Assembly (NCBI RefSeq): GCF_000337735.1
Contig: NZ_AOHX01000026.1
Location: 249,154 to 287,643, forward strand
Length of the DNA: 38,490 nt
DNA from: Natronorubrum sulfidifaciens JCM 14089
Lineage (GTDB): Archaea; Halobacteriota; Halobacteria; Halobacteriales; Natrialbaceae
Direction: 5' to 3'
Shown: positions 16,995 through 25,659 of the stretch, piece by piece
Position numbering within the stretch: the first letter of the stretch is position 1
Layout: each line of letters starts with the position of its first letter
Program-made: the position numbers and the translations under genes
The notes under the pieces: generated by a model
The model's database searches: none
The model's input: only the letters and a program-made list of their open reading frames with translations
What the model was told of the DNA's origin: nothing

Positions 16995-18415
16995 TACAGT
17001 TTCCCCTTGAGCGTCACGTCTCGGGCGTAGTAGAAATACCACCCGGCGGTGACGAGCATGATCGCGAGGCCGATGAGCTGTGAGGCGGGCTGCATGAACC
17101 CGATTAGGGCGAAGCTAGCGAGTGCCCCGAGCGCCGGGACGATGGGATAGCCCGGCACCCGAAAGTCGGGGTCGTACCAGTCGGGCTCGTTGCGACGCAG
17201 CGCGATCAGCGCAACGCAGATGAGCCCGTACATGATGAGATGCAGGAAGGAGGCGACTTCAGCGAGCAGTTCCACCTGCCCGGTCGCGGTCAAAACGAGG
17301 ATCGGCCCGCCGGCCATCCCCAGTGCGACGTGTGGCGTGCCGTAGCGAAGGTTGATCCGGCTCGCCCGTTTCGGCAACAGGGCGTCCCTCGAGACGGCGT
17401 AGATCGAGCGGGACGTGCTCAGTACCGATGCATTGGCGCTCGACATCGTCGCGAGCAGGCCACCGAAGACGATCGCGAACGCGCCGGCCGCACCGAGATA
17501 GTGGCGACCGACCTCGACCATCGCCGTCTCGCCGAGTTCCGCGAGGCGTTCGCTCCCGAGCGCGCTCGTCGCGACGAAGATCGTCACCACGTAGAGCACG
17601 CCGACGATGATCACCGAGCCGACCATCGCCAGCGGCAGGTTCCGGCCGGGATCTTTCATCTCGCCGGCGACGGTCGCCACCTGTGCGAAGCCGAGATACG
17701 ACGTGAACACGAGCGCGGCCGTCGTCAGGATGGGCATCGTCCCGAACGGCGCGAACTGCTCGGGTGCGGATGGGTCGCCGACGATTCCCGCCGCATCGAG
17801 GCCGCCGTAGCCGAGGAAGACGACCAGAATCGAGAGCAACAGGGCGACGATCCCGTTCTGGAGTTTCGCCGCGTTCTCGGTTCCGGTGACGTTCAACACG
17901 GTAAAGCCCGCACCGAACAGCACCGCGATCGGGATCACGAGCTCGTTTCCGACCGCGATCCCGAGTTCGGCGAGCGTGTCGACGGCATAGAAGCCAAAGC
18001 CGACGAGATAGAAGGCCGTCGCGAACACCAGCCCGAACCACAGCGAGAGCCCGACGACGGCTCCCGCGAGCGTGCCCAGCCCGCGCGAGATGAAGTAGTA
18101 GCCGCCGCCGCTCTTTGGCATCGCCGTCGCGAGTTCCGACGCTGGTAACGCGACGAGCAACGCGACGACGGCTCCGATCGCAAACGACGCTGCCGCAGCC
18201 GGGCCGGCGTTGCCCGCCGCAAGCCCGGGGAAGACGAAGATACCCGCACCGATCATCGTCCCGATCCCGATCGCGAGCCCGCCAGTGAGCCCGATCGTTC
18301 GCTCGAGTTCGGCGTCGTCAGTGATCGTCGCCTCATCTGTTTCGATCGTCGGCTCGACCTGCGGCGACTCGCCTTCGATGTTGGTCCCGTCAGTCGACGG
18401 CGACGTATCACCCAT
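16994..18415 (-). CDS. APC-superfamily amino acid permease
   Basis: This 473-residue integral membrane protein has an acidic cytoplasmic N-terminus (about 1-40) and around 12 helices. TM1 carries [19 protein letters not shown], the conserved unwound TM1 of APC amino acid transporters, and the family [12 protein letters not shown] segment follows TM2. Substrate specificity is not readable; cationic, neutral or polyamine substrates are all possible. It leads a two-gene operon with a UspA-type regulator, a common haloarchaeal arrangement (permease plus Usp). The ATG at 18415 is supported by a TATA-like box centred about 27 nt upstream, suggesting a leaderless transcript. Confidence 0.9.
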   Translation of the reverse strand: MGDTSPSTDGTNIEGESPQVEPTIETDEATITDDAELERTIGLTGGLAIGIGTMIGAGIFVFPGLAAGNAGPAAAASFAIGAVVALLVALPASELATAMPKSGGGYYFISRGLGTLAGAVVGLSLWFGLVFATAFYLVGFGFYAVDTLAELGIAVGNELVIPIAVLFGAGFTVLNVTGTENAAKLQNGIVALLLSILVVFLGYGGLDAAGIVGDPSAPEQFAPFGTMPILTTAALVFTSYLGFAQVATVAGEMKDPGRNLPLAMVGSVIIVGVLYVVTIFVATSALGSERLAELGETAMVEVGRHYLGAAGAFAIVFGGLLATMSSANASVLSTSRSIYAVSRDALLPKRASRINLRYGTPHVALGMAGGPILVLTATGQVELLAEVASFLHLIMYGLICVALIALRRNEPDWYDPDFRVPGYPIVPALGALASFALIGFMQPASQLIGLAIMLVTAGWYFYYARDVTLKGKL

Positions 18416-18437
18416 ACTGGCCGTGATTCACGCCGGG

Positions 18438-18446
18438 CCTATATTG
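18438..18446 (-). promoter_or_regulatory. TATA box of the permease operon
   Basis: On the minus strand ACAATATAG is centred about 27 nt before the ATG at 18415, the leaderless spacing. Confidence 0.55.
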
Positions 18447-18495
18447 TTACTGTTGACTACAGGCGGGGGGAAACAGTTGCCGCCGTCGTCGACGA

Positions 18496-18825
18496 TCAGA
18501 ACAGGACCCCACCGAGTGGCACGTCCGTCTCCGGCTCGACGAGGACCGGGTACCCCTCCTCGTCGGGGACGCCGACGGTCAACACCTCGGATTTGAAGCC
18601 GGCGACTCGGACCGAGCCGAGCGTCGTCGCACAGAGCACCTGTCTGCCCTCGAGATCGTCGGGCTCGTAATGATGGTCCAACTGTCCCGCCGACTGGACC
18701 TCGCCGTGGTCCTCGCCGAGGTCGATCCAGAGCTTGGTCATCTTGGGCTTGTTCGCCTCGGGGAACGCCTGCGCTTCCAGCACTTCGCCGACACGGATCT
18801 CCGTTTCAAACGGATTCTCGACCAT
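18496..18825 (-). CDS. CsaA-like tRNA-binding-domain protein
   Basis: This 109-residue protein is a single OB-fold tRNA-binding domain, as in CsaA and the C-terminus of bacterial methionyl-tRNA synthetase. It has RVGEVLEAQAFPEANKP at the start, LWIDLG, an SAGQL strand, a VLCATTLGSVRVAGFKSEVLTVG core and the end LVEPETDVPLGGVLF. The usual K in KKMAGFKSE is replaced by RVAGFKSE. CsaA has been described as a chaperone linked to export, but for archaeal members the role (tRNA or RNA binding) is not established. It is monocistronic, between a permease gene and the thiDN operon. Confidence 0.85.
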   Translation of the reverse strand: MVENPFETEIRVGEVLEAQAFPEANKPKMTKLWIDLGEDHGEVQSAGQLDHHYEPDDLEGRQVLCATTLGSVRVAGFKSEVLTVGVPDEEGYPVLVEPETDVPLGGVLF

Positions 18826-18902
18826 GTATCATGGCACTGTATGCCACGAAAATGAGCCTTCCCGTTCCGGCATCCCGACCCAAAACGGCCTGCGGACCAC
18901 CT

Positions 18903-19913
18903 TCACGCGAGCAGTTCGTCGGCCAGCAGCGCCAGACTGTCGTCGCCGTCGTCGGCCGCGGTCGGTATCGCGAGCATGACAGTCTCGATACCGACGGCCG
19001 CATACGCCTCGAGTCGCTCGCGAGCCGCCTCGGGGGTCCCCGTGGGAGCCGTCTCGAGATAGCCCGCAAGGAAGAACTCACGTGGCTCGCTGGGCTCGTC
19101 GGGCAGGACCTCACGTCGGAACTGCTCGCGCTTTCGTTCGGCCTCGGCAGTCGTCTCGCCGACGAAGACGAACAGTTCGGCGGATTTTCGGATCTCGTCG
19201 TAGCGCGCCTCGCTTTCGCAGTGCTCGCGGAGCACGTCGAGTTTCTCGGCGAATCCCTCGGGCTCGAGCGTCCCGTAGTTCCAGCCGTCGGCCAGTTCCG
19301 CCGCATACCGGAGGGTGAACTGCTCGCCGCCACCGCCGATCCAGATCGGCGGGTGGGGCTCCTGGACGGGCTGGGGCTCACAGAAGGCGTCCTCGAGGTC
19401 GACCTCGAGCTGTCGTCCCTCGTGGCTGTAGGTATCGTTCGTCCACAATCCCTGCAGGATTTCGACCGTCTCGGCGAGTCGGCGGAGTCGTTCGGCCGGC
19501 GGCTCCCGGAACTCGTAGCCAAAGCGGTCGTACTCGGCTTCGTACCAGCCCGCACCGAGGCCGAGTTCGAGTCGCCCGTCGCTTACGTGGTCGACCGTCG
19601 CGGCCATCTTCGCCAGCAACGCGGGATGACGATACGATTGGCTCGTGACGAGCGTCCCGAGTCGGATTCGGTCGGTCGCCTCGGCGATTGCACTGAGCGT
19701 CGTCCAGCACTCGTGGGTGGCTCGCCGTGGCTCGCCGATCCACGACTGGAAGTGGTCCTCGAGCCAGACGGCGTCGTAGCCACGCGATTCAGCCTCGAGG
19801 GCCGTCTCCCGAACCGTCTCGAAAGTGGTCCCGTACTGGGGGAGAATAATGCCGACGTCGAGTTCGGTTGCCGCCGCGGTTTCGATTCCACCTTCGGTCC
19901 CGGAAGCGGTCAT
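18903..19913 (-). CDS. LLM-class (F420-dependent) oxidoreductase
   Basis: This 336-residue protein is a luciferase-like monooxygenase fold. It has VGIILPQYG at the first strand, the DHF segment (YDAVWLEDHF), RIRLGTLVTSQSYRHPALLAKMAATVDHVSDGRLELGLGAGWYEAEY in the middle, and PPIWIGGGGEQ. In haloarchaea such proteins generally use coenzyme F420; the substrate is unknown. The first 18 residues are a hydrophilic extension. Its ATG overlaps the thiDN stop by 4 nt (ATGA), so it is translated with the thiamine enzyme. That suggests, but does not show, a role near thiamine metabolism. Confidence 0.88.
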   Translation of the reverse strand: MTASGTEGGIETAAATELDVGIILPQYGTTFETVRETALEAESRGYDAVWLEDHFQSWIGEPRRATHECWTTLSAIAEATDRIRLGTLVTSQSYRHPALLAKMAATVDHVSDGRLELGLGAGWYEAEYDRFGYEFREPPAERLRRLAETVEILQGLWTNDTYSHEGRQLEVDLEDAFCEPQPVQEPHPPIWIGGGGEQFTLRYAAELADGWNYGTLEPEGFAEKLDVLREHCESEARYDEIRKSAELFVFVGETTAEAERKREQFRREVLPDEPSEPREFFLAGYLETAPTGTPEAARERLEAYAAVGIETVMLAIPTAADDGDDSLALLADELLA

Positions 19914-21265
19914 TCGGTCACCTCACGATCGAGCGCCAGCACTCGCTCGGCGAGCGTCTCGGGATCGCTCGCGACGAGTTTCGTCATCGCTTCCTTCCCG
20001 ACGTCGCCACGGTCGAGGACGGCGACCGGCGGCTCCGTCCGGCCCTCGAAGACCTGGCGTGCGCCCCAGCCCATCGTGCTCCCCTCCGCGTCTTTGGTTG
20101 GCTCCTCGTCCCGGTCGTACTCGGCGACCGGCCACTCGAGTGCCTCGAGTGCGTCTTCGACATCTGGTCCGAACCGGCAGTTGACCGCGAACCGGAGGTC
20201 AGGAACGAACTCGCGTGCCGACAGCAGGAATCGGGCGACGTGGCTCGAGGCGCCGAATCGAACGCCGCGATTGGGCTGAACCCCCGACAGCGTCCGCGTG
20301 ATACGGCCCTCGACGGCCGCCGTCTCGGCGACGGACTCGGCATAGGGCGTTGCGCCGACGACGTTCATCCCGACTTCGGGAACGAGCGCGGAGACGTCGG
20401 CGTCAACGAGTCGGTCCACAATCGCCTGCACCGCTTCGGCCGTTGGCTCTCGGTGAGCGGCGTTTCGCAACTCGACCGTGTGGTTGACCGCGCCGGGGCC
20501 TTCTCCGACGTCGGCGTAGTAGCGCACCGCACGGGCGAGAAAGTCGGTCGCCCCCTCGACGGCGACCTCGAGCGGGTCGCCCTTCGCTAACCGGGCCGCA
20601 ATGGCGGCGGCGAGCGTACAGCCGGAGCCGTGGGTTGCATCGGTGTCGATCCGCGGATGCTCGAACGCGCGGGTCCCATCGTCGGTGACGAGCAGGTCAC
20701 GAACCGTCTCGCCAGGGACGTGGCCGCCTTTGAGCAACACCGCATCGACGCCCGTCTCGAGGATCGTCTCACCCGCCTCGCGAGCCGTCGCCTCGTCGGT
20801 GACATCGATCCCGGTCAGAACCGCGGCTTCGTCAGTGTTTGGCGTCGCAAGCGTCGCTTCTCCGAGTAGAGTCTCGTAGGCGTGTTCGGCTTCGGGCTCG
20901 AGCAGCCGGTCACCAGTGGTCGCAACCATCACGGGGTCGACGACCAGCGGGAACTCGAACGCTGTGGCGTGGTCGGCGACCGTTTCGACGATCTCAGTCG
21001 TCGCGAGCATCCCCGTCTTCGCCGCGCCGACGTCGAAATCGTCCGTGACAGCCTCGAGTTGGGCCTCGACTTCCGCTATCGGAAGGACGTGCGAGGACTC
21101 GACGCCGCGGGTGTGCTGGGCAGTAACGGCGGTGATCGCGGACGTCCCGAAGACGTCGTGGGCAGCCATCGTCGCGAGGTCGGCCTGAATCCCCGCGCCG
21201 CCACCGGAGTCGCTGCCGGCGATCGTCAGCGCCACGGGTCGGCTGTCGGGTGCGGGCGTTCTCAT
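19910..21265 (-). CDS. thiD: ThiDN: HMP/HMP-phosphate kinase fused to ThiN thiamine-phosphate synthase
   Basis: This 451-residue fusion has two parts. Residues 1 to about 260 form the ThiD kinase, with IAGSDSGGGAGIQADL near the N-terminus, DPVMVATTGDRLL, and the catalytic THGSGCTLAAAIA. Residues about 275-451 form a ThiN domain (VVGATPYAES, NRGVRFGASSHVARFLLSA, CRFGPDVEDAL), the archaeal alternative to ThiE that joins HMP-PP to the thiazole phosphate. Because ThiN follows a kinase rather than a DNA-binding domain, it should be the enzyme and not the ThiR regulator. The gene heads an operon with an LLM oxidoreductase. A TATA-like box lies 23 nt before the ATG, leaving no room for a TPP riboswitch. 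Confidence 0.93.
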   Translation of the reverse strand: MRTPAPDSRPVALTIAGSDSGGGAGIQADLATMAAHDVFGTSAITAVTAQHTRGVESSHVLPIAEVEAQLEAVTDDFDVGAAKTGMLATTEIVETVADHATAFEFPLVVDPVMVATTGDRLLEPEAEHAYETLLGEATLATPNTDEAAVLTGIDVTDEATAREAGETILETGVDAVLLKGGHVPGETVRDLLVTDDGTRAFEHPRIDTDATHGSGCTLAAAIAARLAKGDPLEVAVEGATDFLARAVRYYADVGEGPGAVNHTVELRNAAHREPTAEAVQAIVDRLVDADVSALVPEVGMNVVGATPYAESVAETAAVEGRITRTLSGVQPNRGVRFGASSHVARFLLSAREFVPDLRFAVNCRFGPDVEDALEALEWPVAEYDRDEEPTKDAEGSTMGWGARQVFEGRTEPPVAVLDRGDVGKEAMTKLVASDPETLAERVLALDREVTE

Positions 21266-21283
21266 GTAAGAGAGTATTCCGCG

Positions 21284-21292
21284 GTTATACTA
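21284..21292 (-). promoter_or_regulatory. TATA-like box of the thiDN operon
   Basis: On the minus strand TAGTATAAC is centred about 23 nt before the ATG at 21265, so the transcript should start at or within a few bases of the start codon. Confidence 0.5.
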
Positions 21293-21418
21293 AGCGGTGA
21301 TGGTCGGTCGGTCGGCGTCGGTCGCGCTGTCGCTTACGGTCGTTGCAGACAGCCGTGACAGTCCGGGAAACTGTGTTGTACCCCAAAGCGATATCGTTCG
21401 CTCGAGCAAACGGATATC

Positions 21419-21970
21419 ATGGGAGATGTTGTCATCGTCCTGGACATGCTAAACGACTTCGTGACCGGCGAGATCGCCGCCGACCGCGCCGAGAACATCA
21501 TTCCGACGCTCCGCGAGGAGTTGCTGCCAGCGGCGCGCGAACACAGCGTGCCGGTCGTCTACGCCAACGACGCGCATCGACCGGAGGACTTCGAACTCGA
21601 GGTCTGGGGCGAACATGCGATGCGCGGGACGGAGGGAGCCGCGGTGATTGACGACCTCGAGCCCGACGCCGACGACCACGTCTTCGAGAAGCGTTTTTAC
21701 GACGCGTTCTTCGAGACGGGGCTCGACCAGCATCTCCGCAGTCTCGGCGTCGATCGGCTCGTGATAACCGGCCTCCATACGAACATGTGTGTCCGCCACA
21801 CGTCCGCGACTGGGTTTTTCAACGGCTACGAGATCGTCGTCCCTGAGGATTGCACGGACGCGTTCACGGAAGACGAGTACGAGGACGGTCTCGACTACTT
21901 AGCGCGGGTCTACAACGCCGACCGCACGACCGCATCCGACCTCATCGAGGAGTGGAAAGCCAGCGAGTAG
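21419..21970 (+). CDS. Isochorismatase-fold cysteine hydrolase, nicotinamidase-like
   Basis: This 183-residue protein shows the family triad: D9 in VLDMLNDF, K91 in FEKRFYDAF, and the nucleophile C124 in HTNMCVRHT. D51 and H53 (NDAH) and H66 match the metal-binding set of nicotinamidases, so deamidation of nicotinamide to nicotinate (NAD salvage) is the best guess. Other amide or isochorismate hydrolases cannot be excluded. A TATA-like GCGATATCG (about 21389-21397) is 26 nt before the ATG, giving a leaderless gene. It is divergent from thiDN and convergent with the AIR-synthase-like gene. Confidence 0.85.
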   Translation: MGDVVIVLDMLNDFVTGEIAADRAENIIPTLREELLPAAREHSVPVVYANDAHRPEDFELEVWGEHAMRGTEGAAVIDDLEPDADDHVFEKRFYDAFFETGLDQHLRSLGVDRLVITGLHTNMCVRHTSATGFFNGYEIVVPEDCTDAFTEDEYEDGLDYLARVYNADRTTASDLIEEWKASE

Positions 21971-21994
21971 CCGTCGACGGAGCCGGAGTCGGCG

Positions 21995-23020
21995 TCACTC
22001 GTCGGCCTCGTCGGCCGCGTCGGCCAGTTCGGCGTAGGCGTCCCACGACGGATCGACGTCCGGATGCTCGAGTGCCTCGCCGTCGACGACCACGCCCGAC
22101 CCGGACTCGACGCGCCCGATCTCGGCGACGACGGTTCCCCGATCCTCGAGTGCGTCGCGAACGGCGTCGACACCGCCGGGATCGACAGCGAGCAACAGCG
22201 AGCCGCTGCTGGTCGCCGCCCACGGGTCGATCTCGAGGGCCGCACAGACCTCCTGTACGCCGGGACGCATGGGGACGGCGTCACGGTCGATCGTGAACCG
22301 GGCGTCCGCGCCGGCGGCCATCTCGTTGAGTGCGCCGGCGAGGCCACCCTCGGTCACGTCGTGCATCGCCCTGACGGGACCGGCCGCGGCCGCAGTGAGC
22401 GCATCGCGAACGCAGTAAACCTCCTCGAGTCGGTCCTGTGCGTCGGCGACGACGTCGTCAGAGAGCTCGAGTTGATCGCCGAAGAGGGTACTCAGGAGAC
22501 CGACGGACTCCACGGCGGGGCCGGTCGTCAGGAGCAGGCGGTCGCCCTCTCGTGCGCCGTCGGGGCGGACGATCGCGTCGTGGTCGCCGACGCCCATCGC
22601 GGTCGCCGCGCCGACCCACGGATGCGAGGGGTCCGAGTAGCGGGCGGTGTGGCCCGTAACGATGGCGACGCCGAGGTCGGCACACTCTTCGTGGATCGTT
22701 TCCCAGACCGTCGCGAACTCGTCGTCGGTCATCGTCTCGGGGAGGGTAAAACAGATCGAGAGATGAGACGGTGCGATCCCGCTGACTGCCACATCCGCGA
22801 GGATGAGATCGAGGGCGAACCGGGCTGCCCGCTCGAAGCCGAGCGCCGGCAGGATCGAGACGGGGTCGGTCGCGGTCACCAGTGCCTGCCCGTTGATATC
22901 GACGACGCCGAAGTCGACACCGTGTTGTGGGCCGACTGCGACGTCGCTGCGCTCCGCGCCGAGGTTCGGCGCGATGTGCCGGTCGAAGAACGAACGGTCG
23001 ATTTTGCCGAGGTCGCTCAC
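21995..23020 (-). CDS. AIR synthase/HypE-like protein, orphan
   Basis: This 341-residue protein has the PurM/HypE/SelD-type fold. It starts with SDLGKIDRSFFDRHI, followed by a nucleotide-binding N-domain (DFGVVDINGQALVTATDPV) and C-domain segments GDRLLLTTGPAVESVG, MHDVTEGGLAGALNEMA and ATSSGSLLLAV. No hydrogenase or selenophosphate genes are near, and the C-terminal PRYC tail of true HypE is missing. A hydrogenase-maturation role is therefore unlikely and the substrate is unknown. The longest frame starts at 23239, but the sequence before residue S2 is not conserved-looking. I choose the GTG at 23020 because a TATA-like TGCTAAGC lies 27 nt before it. Confidence 0.8.
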   Translation of the reverse strand: MSDLGKIDRSFFDRHIAPNLGAERSDVAVGPQHGVDFGVVDINGQALVTATDPVSILPALGFERAARFALDLILADVAVSGIAPSHLSICFTLPETMTDDEFATVWETIHEECADLGVAIVTGHTARYSDPSHPWVGAATAMGVGDHDAIVRPDGAREGDRLLLTTGPAVESVGLLSTLFGDQLELSDDVVADAQDRLEEVYCVRDALTAAAAGPVRAMHDVTEGGLAGALNEMAAGADARFTIDRDAVPMRPGVQEVCAALEIDPWAATSSGSLLLAVDPGGVDAVRDALEDRGTVVAEIGRVESGSGVVVDGEALEHPDVDPSWDAYAELADAADEADE

Positions 23021-23043
23021 GCTCGAGAGATCAAACTGGGTGG

Positions 23044-23051
23044 GCTTAGCA
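23044..23051 (-). promoter_or_regulatory. TATA-like box supporting a leaderless GTG start
   Basis: The minus-strand TGCTAAGC is centred 27 nt before the GTG at 23020. It decides the start of the AIR-synthase-like gene and argues against the longer upstream frame. Confidence 0.4.
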
Positions 23052-23221
23052 GTGGTGGTCCTCGAGTCGTTCGCCGGAGAACGGCGAGCGCCGGCAGCAG
23101 AGAGCGATACCGGACATATCACAGGGGTGATGGAAACACCTAACAGGGTATAGTTGAAAGAGAGAATGACTCTCATGAATATTGAATTATTTTTCACGAG
23201 AACGAGCCGACCAACCGCGTC

Positions 23222-23228
23222 GGGAGGG
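23222..23228 (+). promoter_or_regulatory. Shine-Dalgarno site of the H-NOX gene
   Basis: GGGAGGG ends 5 nt before the ATG at 23234. With an AT-rich TATA-like stretch at about 23176-23194, this suggests a message with a true leader, unlike most genes in the window. Confidence 0.5.
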
Positions 23229-23233
23229 ACCGA

Positions 23234-23866
23234 ATGCACGGGATTATTCTAAAAACGCTACAGGCGTTCGTCGTCGATACGTACGGCGAAGATGCCTGGC
23301 TTTCCGTTCAACGAGAGGCGGACATCGAGGAGAAAGTCTACGTACCGGTAACGGTCTATCCGGATCGCGACGTCTACGAACTCGCCCGTACGGCCGGCGA
23401 ACTCACCGATCAGAGTCCACGGACGATCCTGACCCAGTACGGCAAATGGGTCGTTCCGTCACTGCTCGAGACGTACGATCTGCATATCGACGACGAGTGG
23501 AACGGGCTGGAACTCATCGCGAACATCCAACAGTTTCACACGTCGTTGCGGACGCGGGATCTGACGACGCTGACGACACCGCGAATCCGCTCGGAGCGCC
23601 TCGGCGAGGACCGAGTCCGGATCACCTACGATTCGGATCGAATGCTGTGTGATGTCGCTCGCGGCGCGATCGCCGGCGTCGCAGAGCGATTCGACGAGGA
23701 CCTCATCGCCGAAGAACAGACGTGTATGCATGAGGGTGACGACGCCTGCCGATTCGATATTCGACGGGGCGGCACCGAAACGGCCACGATCGACGCCGAC
23801 GCTGAGTCGGCGGCCACCTTCGAGTTCGAGTCATCGAGCACGACCACCGGAGGGAGCGATGACTGA
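23234..23866 (+). CDS. H-NOX (heme NO/O2-binding) sensor protein
   Basis: This 210-residue protein has the H-NOX layout. It starts MHGIILKTLQAFVVDTYGEDAW, has the proximal heme ligand H102 (QQFHTSL), P116, and the heme-propionate motif YxSxR as Y132-D-S134-D-R136. These positions are almost the same as in Thermoanaerobacter tengcongensis H-NOX (H102, Y131, S133, R135). C139, C164 and C172 are also present; as I recall, cysteines at these places bind zinc in Vibrio/Shewanella H-NOX. The last 35 residues are a Ser/Thr/Asp-rich tail. Its stop overlaps the start of a chemotaxis transducer by 8 nt (ATGACTGA), so NO or O2 binding very probably signals to that transducer. I see no obvious distal-pocket Tyr, so NO sensing is favoured, as inference. 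Confidence 0.88.
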   Translation: MHGIILKTLQAFVVDTYGEDAWLSVQREADIEEKVYVPVTVYPDRDVYELARTAGELTDQSPRTILTQYGKWVVPSLLETYDLHIDDEWNGLELIANIQQFHTSLRTRDLTTLTTPRIRSERLGEDRVRITYDSDRMLCDVARGAIAGVAERFDEDLIAEEQTCMHEGDDACRFDIRRGGTETATIDADAESAATFEFESSSTTTGGSDD

Positions 23867-25478
23867 CGCCGCCTCGAGTGCGGACGATGGCTCACCGCTT
23901 CCCGGTGCGATACAGACGGCCCGACCGCTTGGGTTCGGACTGGCCGTCGTCGTCGTCGGGCTCGCCGTTGTTGGCCTCGCTGCCGTTGGCCTCGACACCC
24001 TGACGCCGGAACTGCTCGGCGTCGGTGCCGGCGGTGTCGTCGCCACCGGCGTGGCCGCCATCGCCATTGCCGCAGTCTCGGATGCCCGGACCGCACCACG
24101 CCAGCGCGACGAGCTTCGTGCGGCGATCGACGACGTCGCTGATCGGACGGCCCAACTCGAGGACGGCGACCGCGACGTCGACTTTCGAACCGACGGGGAC
24201 GACGCCGTCGCCGACCTCGAGACCTCGCTCGCGTCACTTCGCGATCAGTTGGTCGCGAGTGAACGAACCGATCAGTCGCTGAGCGATCTCGAGCGCATCG
24301 TCGAGACACACGCCGAGACGACCGGCTCGATCGCTGACGGCGATCTTACCCAGCGGTTCGAGCATCCTGCTGACCACGACGCAGTCGTGTCGTTGGCGGA
24401 CAACTCGAACGAGATGCTCGCCGAGATCGAGGAGACGTTCTCGACGCTGAAGTCGTTCTCCGGCGAGGTCGTCACCTACAGCCACGAACTGAACACGAGC
24501 ATGGAGACGGTTCAGGCCGAGGGCGACCGCACGAGCGAGGCGCTGACGACGGTCGCCGAGGACAACGAGGAACAACACGAACAGCTTCAGACCGTCGCCG
24601 CGGAGATGGAGTCGTTCTCCACGACGATCGAAGAGATCGCCGCGACAGCCTCGGAAGTCGCCGATACGGCGGACCGAACTGCACGGGCTGGCCAAGAGGG
24701 GAGTCGTGCCGCCGGCGATGCGATCGACGGGATGGACGTCATCCAGACCGAGACCGAACGCACCCTCGAGGAGATCGAACAGCTCGAAGCCGAAGCCCAA
24801 CAGATCGACGACCTCGTCGACTCGATCAGCGACATCGCCGAGCAGACGAACATGCTGGCGTTGAACGCCAACATCGAAGCGTCCCGTTCGGCCAGCGGTG
24901 AGCAAGGGTTCGGTGCCGTCGCCGACGAGATTCAGAACCTCTCCGAGCGAGTCTACGACTCGGTCAAATCCGTCGAAGAACGACTCGAGACGCTTAGAGG
25001 ACGAGCGATCTCGGCAGCCGACGAGGTCCGGACCAGCCGCGATCGGATCGAAGACAACGTCGACGACGTCGAAAACGCTGCGAACGCACTCGAGCAGATC
25101 GCAGAGCTCGCCGAGCAGACGAACAACGGCGTTCAGGAGATCTCTGCGGCGACCCAACAGCAGGCAGCCGCGACGGAGGAGGTCGTCGTGCTGGTCGAAA
25201 ACGCCGCCGAGACGAGCAATGCGACGGCGACGACGTCGGCGCAGGTGGCCCGACGGGCGGCCGCACAGGCCGATGCGCTCTCACACGTCGCCCACAGCGC
25301 GACCGTGCTGACCGAACACGCCGGCGAGTTGAACGCCCATCTCGAGCACTACGACACCGAAAGCGGCTACGAGCTGCCGGAGGCGAGAGCCGCCGACGAC
25401 GTCGACCCCGAGGCGGTCTCGACGGCCGACTCGATGTCCGACGTGATCGCCGACATCGACCCCGCCACGAGCGAGTAA
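23859..25478 (+). CDS. Methyl-accepting chemotaxis transducer coupled to H-NOX
   Basis: This 539-residue protein has two close N-terminal helices (about 24-44 and 50-73) with only a few residues between, so there is no extracellular sensor domain. Two HAMP-like helical segments follow (about 95-127 and 150-205), then a long MCP coiled coil. The tip is SDIAEQTNMLALNANIEASRSASGEQGFGAVADEI, the CheA/CheW contact region, flanked by Glu/Gln-rich candidate methylation helices. The C-terminal 40 residues are acidic. Because it lacks its own sensor and overlaps the H-NOX gene by 8 nt, its input is most likely the soluble H-NOX protein. The ATG at 23859 is preceded by GGAGGG; the longer frame upstream is the H-NOX gene in another frame. 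Confidence 0.93.
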   Translation: MTDAASSADDGSPLPGAIQTARPLGFGLAVVVVGLAVVGLAAVGLDTLTPELLGVGAGGVVATGVAAIAIAAVSDARTAPRQRDELRAAIDDVADRTAQLEDGDRDVDFRTDGDDAVADLETSLASLRDQLVASERTDQSLSDLERIVETHAETTGSIADGDLTQRFEHPADHDAVVSLADNSNEMLAEIEETFSTLKSFSGEVVTYSHELNTSMETVQAEGDRTSEALTTVAEDNEEQHEQLQTVAAEMESFSTTIEEIAATASEVADTADRTARAGQEGSRAAGDAIDGMDVIQTETERTLEEIEQLEAEAQQIDDLVDSISDIAEQTNMLALNANIEASRSASGEQGFGAVADEIQNLSERVYDSVKSVEERLETLRGRAISAADEVRTSRDRIEDNVDDVENAANALEQIAELAEQTNNGVQEISAATQQQAAATEEVVVLVENAAETSNATATTSAQVARRAAAQADALSHVAHSATVLTEHAGELNAHLEHYDTESGYELPEARAADDVDPEAVSTADSMSDVIADIDPATSE

Positions 25479-25659
25479 GCCCGCTCGGCGGTGGCGCGAG
25501 GCGAGTGGCGGTCACGAGCCGTCGACACGATGTCCCGCAGCGTCGAGGCGAGCTGACGGGACGGCGGCGGGTAACAGTATTTGCTTTCTCGAGCTGGCAG
25601 ACGTAACTGACAGCCATTACTGAAAAGAGTGAAACCGGTCGGGGCGCTATCACCCGTAG

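Noticed and set aside
21266-21300. Possible TPP riboswitch before thiDN
   Set aside because: The TATA-like box is about 23 nt before the ATG, leaving no transcribed leader for an aptamer.
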